Shown here: positions 54,405 to 61,652 of the stretch, piece by piece
How positions within the stretch are numbered: position 1 is the first letter of the stretch
Layout: every line of letters starts with the position of its first letter
NCBI RefSeq assembly: GCF_024347055.1
Contig: NZ_AP024896.1
Coordinates: 1,178,001-1,242,000, forward strand
From: Vibrio porteresiae DSM 19223
GTDB taxonomy: Bacteria; Pseudomonadota; Gammaproteobacteria; Enterobacterales; Vibrionaceae
Length of the DNA stretch: 64,000 nucleotides
Direction of reading: 5' to 3'
The notes under the pieces: generated by a model
Told to the model about the DNA's origin: nothing
Seen by the model: only the letters and a program-made list of their open reading frames with translations
Database searches by the model: none
Position numbers and translations under genes: made by a program

Positions 54405-55421
54405 ATGAAAAAATATCTAGTAATAGTATTTACAGCATTAACTGTATTCTCTCAATTTTCAATTGGGGCAACATCACAACTTAACTATCCATTAAACAAA
54501 CCTGAAGAAAACATTATCCCATTTCCAGATAATCAATTACAAACTGTAGAAGCTAGCTTGTGGCAAGTAATAACTAACGATACAACCTTATTAGAAGGCC
54601 CAGTTTTCGATAAAAATGGTAATTTCTACGTGACAGATATTTACCACGGACAGATAATAAAAGTAGATAACAAAAAAAAGTTATCCGTCGTATTTAAAAG
54701 TAATACGTTCTCCCCCAGCTCTATCGCATTAACTAAAGAAGGAAGGCTTATCGTTGCTGCAGTTACCTTCGATGGTAACGAAGGAAAAATATTTTCAATG
54801 AATCCGGATGGTTCTGATGTCCATACGATTGTTAGTTCGGATAAAGGCTTAAGACCAAATGACATGGTATTCGATAGATTCGGAGGCTTCTACTTCACTG
54901 ATGCAAGCGGCGATAGCGGTAACCCCATCGGAGGGGTGTATTATGTCTCCTCTGATTTTTCTACGGTTACACCTATCATAAGAAATCTAAGCGGAGCCAA
55001 TGGTATTGCATTATCACCAGATGGCAAGATGCTATGGGTTGTGGAATTTTCTGCTGGTGTATTACATCGACTTATCATGAAAGATGCAACTCACATCCGA
55101 GCATTTGGTGAAAATGTAGCTTATCGTTTTTCTGGACTTGTTGCAGATTCAATGAAAGCCGATAGCGATGGCAATCTATATATTGCGCTACACGGTCAAG
55201 GACGAGTTATTGTATTAAATAATAATGCGGCACCTATTGGACAAATAACTATTCCAGGCCGAAAAGATGGTCACTATTTACGCTCTACTAATCTAACATT
55301 TAAACCAAACACAAGAGAACTATATATAGTATCAAGTAATGATGAAGATTTAAAAGAAGGTAGTGCAGTATTTAAAGCATATGGATTTTCCAAAGCAATT
55401 AAACAATACTGGAAAAACTAA
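54405..55421 (+). CDS. Secreted SMP-30/gluconolactonase-family protein
   Basis: Exported beta-propeller hydrolase of 338 residues of the SMP-30/LRE type, a metal-dependent lactonase group. Signal peptide (KKYLVIVFTALTVFSQFSIG). Motifs: LLEGPVFDKNGNFYVTD (metal-binding Glu), RPNDMVFD, ANGIALSPDGK and STNLTFKP. A longer in-frame start 40 codons upstream lacks a ribosome site and would bury the signal peptide, so the ATG at 54405 is used. AT-rich composition hints at transfer. Substrate unknown; it may act on sugar lactones. Confidence 0.8.
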   Translation: MKKYLVIVFTALTVFSQFSIGATSQLNYPLNKPEENIIPFPDNQLQTVEASLWQVITNDTTLLEGPVFDKNGNFYVTDIYHGQIIKVDNKKKLSVVFKSNTFSPSSIALTKEGRLIVAAVTFDGNEGKIFSMNPDGSDVHTIVSSDKGLRPNDMVFDRFGGFYFTDASGDSGNPIGGVYYVSSDFSTVTPIIRNLSGANGIALSPDGKMLWVVEFSAGVLHRLIMKDATHIRAFGENVAYRFSGLVADSMKADSDGNLYIALHGQGRVIVLNNNAAPIGQITIPGRKDGHYLRSTNLTFKPNTRELYIVSSNDEDLKEGSAVFKAYGFSKAIKQYWKN

Positions 55422-55467
55422 TCTAGGCCGCTATTTTAACATAAAACCATTAATGACCATTTAACAA

Positions 55468-55500
55468 TTAGCCATAGAGAATATAAGTCTCTATGGCTAA
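55468..55500. terminator. Bidirectional hairpin terminator
   Basis: Perfect 13-bp stem TTAGCCATAGAGA / TCTCTATGGCTAA with a 7-nt loop between the convergent SMP-30 and LamB-type genes. No clear T-run. Confidence 0.7.
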
Positions 55501-55692
55501 CGCAAACAAAATTCCATCTAAAGGCTACCATTAAATTCAATTATATGAATACTTCAGGTTTCCATATCTTAGTTAAAAAATGACATTTAATATAGATGGA
55601 TTTTTAACAAAAAAGAATAATACATTCAATATATCATAATATTGAATTATTACACTTTGCTTATATCAAGTCTCGTTTCGATTTTTTAAGTA

Positions 55693-57195
55693 TTAGAACC
55701 ACCAAATCTCAGCTTGAACCCCAAAACTCAACTGGTCATTTCTATTTCCATCAAAGGAAAATTGAGTAATTTGATTATCTAGAGCTTTCATGTATGTTGT
55801 GTAGAAACGAATCTCAGGTCTTGACCTTAGCATACTTGTAGCTACTTTAAAGGAATGAAATGCTGTCAACTTATAACCACTCTCATCATAGCTTTTTCCA
55901 TCAACATGATTTGTTTGATTGAAGTAGCCAATCTCTACACCTGTTTGATTGAACTGATCCCAAATGTATCCTGGACGAACAACTGCTCGAACACTATCAA
56001 AGTCAGTATGATCTTTCTTCAAATCGTAATTATAAATGTCTTCACCATGTGATAAGACAAATGCATGTGCTACCACTACATTATTGTCAAAAAGATATTG
56101 TTCACCTTGCGATGCAAAACGAACCGCATAACCATTGGTATGATTACCTTCATAGTTATTTATTCCAGTAGAAAAGTCTGGATTCCCACCACTAATTGAT
56201 GCCAAACTACTAGCAATTGAATTTGTAGTGTATTGCAATGTATATTCATTAAATCCAGTATGAGACAAACTCTGGTTCAAAATGGTAGAGAAGCTTAAAC
56301 CACTTTTAATATCGGAGTATGAATTCGAATTTTTTGCATCTTTAGCACTAGAGCTCAGATTAGGTACCTGATATTTGGCAGCAAATCCTAAGTTAAAATC
56401 TTCACTGAGTTTATAACCACTATATCGAACATCCAAGATATTACTATTGAAGTCTACACCATTATCTTTTCCACTATTATCAAGATAGTTAAAATCCTCT
56501 CGCATTAATACAAGGTTTAAACGACCTTCAGGTAATACAATATTTTCTAAGCCTACACCTGCACCAGAGTTGGTACGCGTAGTTTTCCAGTCAAGCATTT
56601 GGAACTCAGAACCAGGAATTGCATGACGACCCACCCAAAGCTCAGCATCAGGTAGGTTAGGTATGAAACCTTTAGTTCGGACATATAGGTCGAGAAACTG
56701 ATTATAATTTTGTTCCTCTCCACTCATTTCAAATCCTTTATTAAGGCCAGAGTTACCATCAAAGGTAATCACTGCCTCAACCTCTTTTTTCTCTTTATCG
56801 TAAACTTTTTGTTTAAATGTCAGGTCGTACCACCCTGTCAGCTCATTACCAAAACGTCCCAAAGAACCAATAGCATAATCTTTCGGTGCGCCATGTGTAC
56901 CGGAAAACCAACCAGCACGGAAGTATCCACTGAAGCTAAACCCATCGATTAATGGCACCTGGTCAGTATAGGCAGGTAAAGTAGAATCAGAGGTCGGTGC
57001 GACGTCTTTTGCTTCTGTCTTAATCTGCTTAAGCTCACTGATAGTTTTTTGGGCTGATTTAATCTGTGTTTGTAAAGCATCAATCTGACTTTCTACCGAG
57101 CCCGAAGCCATTGCATTTACAGCATAACCTAAAGATGCTAGCACAAGACTAATAGCAGTAATTCTTTTATTAATTAAATTTCGTTGCATAGCCAT
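55693..57195 (-). CDS. LamB-type maltoporin/BglH-like outer-membrane porin
   Basis: Sugar-specific trimeric porin of 500 residues. Signal peptide to about residue 30 (LVLASLGYAVNAMA), then a short coiled coil (IDALQTQIKSAQKTISELK) as in ScrY and BglH, and an 18-stranded LamB barrel ending GVQAEIWWF. Third gene of the operon after the IIBC permease and 6-phospho-beta-glucosidase, so it is inferred to admit aryl-beta-glucosides or beta-glucan oligosaccharides. Confidence 0.85.
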   Translation of the reverse strand: MAMQRNLINKRITAISLVLASLGYAVNAMASGSVESQIDALQTQIKSAQKTISELKQIKTEAKDVAPTSDSTLPAYTDQVPLIDGFSFSGYFRAGWFSGTHGAPKDYAIGSLGRFGNELTGWYDLTFKQKVYDKEKKEVEAVITFDGNSGLNKGFEMSGEEQNYNQFLDLYVRTKGFIPNLPDAELWVGRHAIPGSEFQMLDWKTTRTNSGAGVGLENIVLPEGRLNLVLMREDFNYLDNSGKDNGVDFNSNILDVRYSGYKLSEDFNLGFAAKYQVPNLSSSAKDAKNSNSYSDIKSGLSFSTILNQSLSHTGFNEYTLQYTTNSIASSLASISGGNPDFSTGINNYEGNHTNGYAVRFASQGEQYLFDNNVVVAHAFVLSHGEDIYNYDLKKDHTDFDSVRAVVRPGYIWDQFNQTGVEIGYFNQTNHVDGKSYDESGYKLTAFHSFKVATSMLRSRPEIRFYTTYMKALDNQITQFSFDGNRNDQLSFGVQAEIWWF

Positions 57196-57227
57196 ATTTC
57201 TCTCAAACCTATTAGTAAAAGAATAGC

Positions 57228-57251
57228 TACCGAGCCAAGAGCGCCTCGGTA
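57228..57251 (-). other. Intercistronic hairpin
   Basis: Seven-bp stem TACCGAG / CTCGGTA with a 10-nt loop in the 70-bp gap between the glucosidase and porin genes. A weak T-rich stretch follows on the minus strand. It may reduce porin expression relative to the enzymes or protect the upstream mRNA. Confidence 0.5.
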
Positions 57252-57265
57252 ACTATTGGGGGATT

Positions 57266-58678
57266 TTATTTATCAGTGTGGTCCTTTAATACCTCACCTT
57301 GGGAACTAATGACAGACTGGTACCAGTAAAAACTTTTCTTTGGCGTACGAACTAAACTGCCATTACCGTCATTATCGCGGTCAACATAAATGTAGCCATA
57401 ACGTTTTGACATTTGTGCAGTTGTCGCACTTACTAAGTCAATTGGACCCCAGCTTGTATAACCGATAACGTCCACACCGTCTTTCAACGCTTCACCGACT
57501 TGGAATAAGTGATCGTTAAGATACTGAATTCGGTAGTCATCTTGAATTTGTCCGTTTTCATCAACGGTATCGACAGCACCTAATCCATTTTCAACTACAA
57601 AGAGAGGCAACTGATAACGGTCATATAGGAAATTTAACAGGTAACGTAATCCTTTAGGATCAATCTGCCATCCCCATTCTGATGCTTTCAAATATGGGTT
57701 AGCGATCATTTTTAGCATATTGGCATCACCCGCTTGCTCTTGCATTTCTGGATCAGCACTAGCACAGCCACTCATATAATAACTAAATGAAACAAAGTCG
57801 ATAGTTTCCTTAAGAGCTTCAAGATCTTCCTTGGTTATATCTAGAGATATCCCCATATCTTCGAATTTACGTTTCATATAGCTTGGGTAATAACCACGAA
57901 CTTGTATATCACCAAACATCAACCACTCTCGGTTTTGAGTGAATGTTTGTAAAATGTCATCTGGATTACATGTCCTAGGATATAAGATCGCCCCTAACAT
58001 CATGTTCCCAATTTTGCCATCAGGTACTAGCTCATGGCACAATTTTACAGCTTTAGCACTTGCAACTAGCTGATGATGAATAGCTTGAAACAGCATTTTT
58101 TCATCACACTCACGTGGTAATCCTGAGCCAGTAAAAGGTTCATGTAATGTGGCATTTATTTCATTAAATGTAAGCCAGTATTTTACTTTGCTACCAAAGC
58201 GTTCAAATACAACACGGGCATATTTTTCAAAAAATCCGATAGTATCTCTACTACCCCATCCTTGATATTTTTTTGCCAAATTTAAAGGCATTTCATAATG
58301 AGACAATGTTACTAATGGAGTTATATTATATTTTTCAAGTTCGGAGAAAATTCTTTCATAATAAGCTAGACCAGCTTCATTAGGCTCATCATCATCACCG
58401 TTAGGGAAAACTCTACTCCATGCAATAGACATGCGCAGACACTTGAACCCCATTTCAGCAAATAGTGCAATATCTTCTGGATAACGATTATAAAAATCTA
58501 TAGCAACATCTTTAATATTGAAGTCACCTTCCTCACGTTCAACCAATTCTCCAAATGCGCCAAAAGGCTGGATATCAGATGTTGAAAGCCCTTTTCCATC
58601 GGTTAAGTGTGACCCTTCGACTTGGTTAGCAGCAATTGCACCACCCCATAAAAATGTTTTAGGAAAACGATAACCCAT
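57266..58678 (-). CDS. bglA: 6-phospho-beta-glucosidase (GH1)
   Basis: Cytoplasmic hydrolase of 470 residues that splits phosphorylated beta-glucosides made by the PTS permease. The GH1 acid/base is Glu in LTFNEINATLHEP (variant NEI instead of NEP) and the nucleophile Glu in FVVENGLG. The phosphate-binding signature SKRYGYIYVD near the C-terminus is that of 6-phospho-glycosidases. AGGAGA lies before the ATG. It is the second gene of the operon, 20 bp after the permease. Confidence 0.95.
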   Translation of the reverse strand: MGYRFPKTFLWGGAIAANQVEGSHLTDGKGLSTSDIQPFGAFGELVEREEGDFNIKDVAIDFYNRYPEDIALFAEMGFKCLRMSIAWSRVFPNGDDDEPNEAGLAYYERIFSELEKYNITPLVTLSHYEMPLNLAKKYQGWGSRDTIGFFEKYARVVFERFGSKVKYWLTFNEINATLHEPFTGSGLPRECDEKMLFQAIHHQLVASAKAVKLCHELVPDGKIGNMMLGAILYPRTCNPDDILQTFTQNREWLMFGDIQVRGYYPSYMKRKFEDMGISLDITKEDLEALKETIDFVSFSYYMSGCASADPEMQEQAGDANMLKMIANPYLKASEWGWQIDPKGLRYLLNFLYDRYQLPLFVVENGLGAVDTVDENGQIQDDYRIQYLNDHLFQVGEALKDGVDVIGYTSWGPIDLVSATTAQMSKRYGYIYVDRDNDGNGSLVRTPKKSFYWYQSVISSQGEVLKDHTDK

Positions 58679-58698
58679 AATGAAATCTCCTCTGATTA

Positions 58699-60120
58699 TT
58701 AATTTGTTTTAACTGGTGACAATGAATTACTTCTGTCAGGGTTTGGAGTATTAACTTGCCCAAATAACATAGTAAGAACAGTTGCTAGTACAATTGATAA
58801 TAATGAAGCAAACACAGTTGCCCAAACACTAATATCAATACCCGTCGGTGGAATCAACTGTGGAATAATAAGAATGCTCGACAATCCGAATGAATAAGCG
58901 TGAGCTTGGTAATAACCAATAATTGCAGCACCTATCGCTCCAGAGATACATCCAATGATAAATGGACGTTTCTTGGGCAAATTTACTCCATAAATTGCAG
59001 GCTCAGTGATACCAAATAGACCTGCAGTAAATGCAGAACCTGATATAGATTTTAGTTTGATATCCTTGGTCATTAGAAATACGCCAAGGGCTGCACCTGC
59101 CTGAGCTAGTACTGCTGGCAAAAGGAGCGGAGTCATACTATCTGAACCTGTGACAGCCATATTATTCAATACAATTGGAACAAAACCCCAATGAAGACCA
59201 AATATGACCAATACTTGCCAACACGCCCCCATAATTAGTCCGGCAATAACTGGACTTAAATCATAAATTATTGAATATCCGTTAGCTAAGAACTGGCTTA
59301 AATAAGTGGCTAAAGGACCAATAACTAAAAATGTCATTGGAACTACAACTACAATACATAGAAGCGGGGTACAAAAGTTTTTAATGGTGCTATGAAGAAT
59401 TTTATTAAAAATCGGTTCGAGTTTACATGATACCCAAGCAGCAAAAATGATTGGCATCACTGAAGATGCATAATTCATAAACGTTATTGGCATACCCAAG
59501 AAACTCATTGTTTCATGGCCAGTCACTTGAGAAGCATTAAACGCGGCTATCATTGTCGGATGAACTAATGCACCACCAATCGCCATTGTGACGAATGGAT
59601 TACCTTTAAATTTCACTCCCGACGTATACCCTAAAGCAAGAGGGAAGAAAAAGAACAATGCATCACTACCAGCGAATAGAAGTTGGTAAGTACCACTATC
59701 TTGTGTGGTCCACCCCAAGGCAATTGCCAAAGCCAATCCACCTTTCAATATTCCTGAAGCAGCCATTATGCCTAGTAATGGCGTAAAGATTCCCGAAATG
59801 ATGTCAATGAAAATACTAAGAGGTCCTTCCTTCTCTTGTGTATGTTTTGATTCTCCATCTGAATTAGCTATAACTCCCCCCATTGAACCTTGAACAGCTT
59901 TAAATACATCACTAACGTGATTACCAATGACAACCTGAAATTGCCCACCACTTTCTACCGCGGTAATAACCCCTTCTAAAGATTTGGCCTGTTCTTTATC
60001 TGCTTGGTTTTGGTCATAAAGCTTAAAGCGCAAACGAGTTGCACAATGTATTACACTGGCTACGTTACCAGCACCACCGACACTCTTAATGATATCGCTA
60101 GCAAGTTGTTCATATGCCAT
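58699..60120 (-). CDS. Beta-glucoside PTS permease, IIBC only
   Basis: PTS transporter of 473 residues. Domain IIB (about 1-80) has the phosphorylated Cys26 in VIHCATRLRF, and IIC (about 105-455) has the GITEPAIYGVNLP motif in its last third. The IIA domain normally fused at the C-terminus of BglF is missing; the protein ends about 20 residues after the last helix. Phosphate must come from a separate IIA (the divergent IIBCA protein or IIA-Glc). The ATG at 60118-60120 has AGGA eight bases upstream and is preferred to the TTG six bases before. Its leader holds two tandem RAT/terminator modules. Confidence 0.93.
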   Translation of the reverse strand: MAYEQLASDIIKSVGGAGNVASVIHCATRLRFKLYDQNQADKEQAKSLEGVITAVESGGQFQVVIGNHVSDVFKAVQGSMGGVIANSDGESKHTQEKEGPLSIFIDIISGIFTPLLGIMAASGILKGGLALAIALGWTTQDSGTYQLLFAGSDALFFFFPLALGYTSGVKFKGNPFVTMAIGGALVHPTMIAAFNASQVTGHETMSFLGMPITFMNYASSVMPIIFAAWVSCKLEPIFNKILHSTIKNFCTPLLCIVVVVPMTFLVIGPLATYLSQFLANGYSIIYDLSPVIAGLIMGACWQVLVIFGLHWGFVPIVLNNMAVTGSDSMTPLLLPAVLAQAGAALGVFLMTKDIKLKSISGSAFTAGLFGITEPAIYGVNLPKKRPFIIGCISGAIGAAIIGYYQAHAYSFGLSSILIIPQLIPPTGIDISVWATVFASLLSIVLATVLTMLFGQVNTPNPDRSNSLSPVKTN

Positions 60121-60174
60121 AAACAATGTCCTATATAATTAATCGATAAAGCGTAAATTTGATGCAAAAAAAAA

Positions 60175-60215
60175 CCCGAGGAGTCTAGATACACGTTGTA
60201 TCTAGACTCCTCGGG
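60175..60215 (-). terminator. Leader terminator 2 (attenuator) of the IIBC operon
   Basis: On the minus strand a perfect 19-bp stem around a 3-nt loop (arms CCCGAGGAGTCTAGATACA and its complement), followed by nine T. It lies 55 bp upstream of the permease ATG, one of the strongest terminators in the window. Confidence 0.97.
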
Positions 60216-60242
60216 TTATGCGCTATTACTAGTAACAATCCC
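60213..60242 (-). promoter_or_regulatory. RAT 2 (BglG-type antiterminator) in the IIBC leader
   Basis: A 30-nt minus-strand motif beginning GGGATTGTTACTAG and ending CGCATAACCC. It shares its first half with the canonical RAT and its 3' half with the GH106 RAT; its final CCC opens the 19-bp terminator stem. Confidence 0.88.
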
Positions 60243-60274
60243 GAAAGCAGGAATAATCAAATTGTATAAATGAA

Positions 60275-60321
60275 AACCTGATTAACTATCTATATCTCTA
60301 TATTAAACAGCTAATCAAGTT
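60275..60321 (-). terminator. Leader terminator 1 of the IIBC operon
   Basis: On the minus strand arms AACTTGATTA and TAATCAGGTT pair (one G-U), with a loop of about 27 nt, followed by TTCATTT. Less stable than terminator 2; its 5' arm overlaps RAT 1. Confidence 0.65.
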
Positions 60322-60346
60322 ATGCTCGTTTTCACGATAACAATCC
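60317..60346 (-). promoter_or_regulatory. RAT 1 (upstream tandem copy) in the IIBC leader
   Basis: A 30-nt minus-strand motif starting GGATTGTTATC and ending GAGCATAACTT, the same family as RAT 2 and the GH106 RAT. It shares its last bases with terminator 1. Confidence 0.75.
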
Positions 60347-60439
60347 ACTGTGCAGTTACTGATATGATATTAAAGATGTCAGCCTGCTTGCCCGCAAATT
60401 AATTTCAAAGCTTATTTATGGTCAAGACCGTTGATTTGG

Positions 60440-60461
60440 AAATGTGATCCACATCATCAAT
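60440..60461. promoter_or_regulatory. CRP-like site, IIBC side
   Basis: AAATGTGATCCACATCATCAAT: left half TGTGA perfect, right half TCATC against TCACA. It lies about 95 bp upstream of RAT 1. Confidence 0.45.
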
Positions 60462-60597
60462 ACCGTAGTGTTTAAAATAAATAAGATGACTTAGATCAAT
60501 ACAGCCATCCAATAGTTAGAAGTGTTCAGCTGGCAAAGAAAGGCCTTAATAACAACTCTAACAGCAGCATTGATTGACATCTTAAGTTAACACTTGG

Positions 60598-60619
60598 GAA
60601 TGTGTTTTCATTCACATAT
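60598..60619. promoter_or_regulatory. CRP site, bglG side
   Basis: TGTGT-TTTCAT-TCACA is a near-perfect palindrome with one mismatch to TGTGA-N6-TCACA. It is about 70 bp upstream of the bglG RAT and fits catabolite control of the beta-glucoside genes. Confidence 0.7.
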
Positions 60620-60678
60620 TCACCTATGTTACTTGAGTAGGGCAAATGAAAGAGATAAACTACGTTAAAAATTACAAT

Positions 60679-60708
60679 TGATTGTTACTGCACATCGCAG
60701 GCAAAACC
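60679..60708 (+). promoter_or_regulatory. RAT (canonical) in the bglG leader
   Basis: A motif with TGATTGTTACTGC at the 5' end and CGCAGGCAAAACC at the 3' end, nearly the E. coli bgl RAT, with one change at the first base. It overlaps the terminator that follows. Confidence 0.95.
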
Positions 60709-60754
60709 TAAGCTCAAGCTGAAAGTTTAACTTCAGGAACGCTTAGGTTTTTTT
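60703..60754 (+). terminator. Leader terminator (attenuator) of bglG
   Basis: Eleven-bp stem AAAACCTAAGC / GCTTAGGTTTT followed by T-run. It is 31 bp upstream of the bglG ATG and shares its 5' arm with the RAT. Confidence 0.95.
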
Positions 60755-60784
60755 ATTTAAAAAGACAGCCATTACCCAAAAATT

Positions 60785-61648
60785 ATGCGTGTATCAAAAG
60801 TGTTAAATAATAATGTAGTAATATCTACAGATAAAAATGAACGTGAAGTGGTGGTCATGGGCCGGGGGATCGGCTTTCAACAAAAACCAGGAATGGAAAT
60901 ACCCACAAAGAAAATTCAAAAGATTTTCACACTCACCATCGATGGTGATGATTCTATCGACAAGCGATATCGTGAACTACTCGAAGATATTCCATTGCCA
61001 CTCTTAGAAGCGACTGAAAACATCATAGAATTGGCTCAGAGTTCATTAGGAAAAGAGCTTCATCCTAGTATTCGTATTTCTTTAGCAGATCACATAAATT
61101 TCGCTATAGAACGTTTATGTAATGGACAGATCGTCGAGAACGGCATGTTATGGGAAATAAAGCAATTATACCCAGAAGAATTCAAAATTGGTTGTCAAGC
61201 ATTAATTCTGTTAAAGAATGCATCTGGTATATCTTTCGCCGAAGATGAGGCGGGATTTATAGCTATGCATTTAGTGAATGCACAATTAAATGAAGACATG
61301 AACAATACTATAAGTGTTACAAAACTGATTAGAGACATTGTTCAAATGATTAAGTATGGCTTATCTATCGACTTAAATGAAAGTAGTGATGAATTTCGCC
61401 GACTCGTAATACATCTTAAATTTTTTGTACATCGCCTTATCCACCAAAGCACTATCTCAGATGAAGATGATGAGTTATTTCAATCGATAAGAATTAAATA
61501 TCCAATTGCTTATGTATGTGTGGAAAAAATTAGTCGTTATGTAGAAAAGCAATTCAAGCATGCTATGACATCAGAAGAAATGATGTTCCTTACCATTCAT
61601 GTTGAACGAGTACGTCGTGCTCCCTCATTACCTAACAGTTTGGAGTAA
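60785..61648 (+). CDS. bglG: BglG/LicT-family transcription antiterminator
   Basis: RNA-binding antiterminator of 287 residues. N-terminal CAT RNA-binding domain (about 1-55, RVSKVLNNNVV and GRGIGF) and two PTS-regulation domains: PRD1 with His103 and His162, PRD2 with His210 and His272, all conserved. Without inducer the PTS phosphorylates it, whereas when sugar is present it dimerises, binds the RAT and prevents termination. It autoregulates through its own leader and, by sequence, should act on the other RATs of the window too. The IIBCA permease starts 5 bp downstream. Confidence 0.96.
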   Translation: MRVSKVLNNNVVISTDKNEREVVVMGRGIGFQQKPGMEIPTKKIQKIFTLTIDGDDSIDKRYRELLEDIPLPLLEATENIIELAQSSLGKELHPSIRISLADHINFAIERLCNGQIVENGMLWEIKQLYPEEFKIGCQALILLKNASGISFAEDEAGFIAMHLVNAQLNEDMNNTISVTKLIRDIVQMIKYGLSIDLNESSDEFRRLVIHLKFFVHRLIHQSTISDEDDELFQSIRIKYPIAYVCVEKISRYVEKQFKHAMTSEEMMFLTIHVERVRRAPSLPNSLE

Positions 61649-61652
61649 TATA

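Noticed and set aside
61599..61652. An 18-codon N-terminal extension of the IIBCA permease overlapping bglG
   Set aside because: The ATG at 61653 has a good ribosome site and gives the standard IIB N-terminus.
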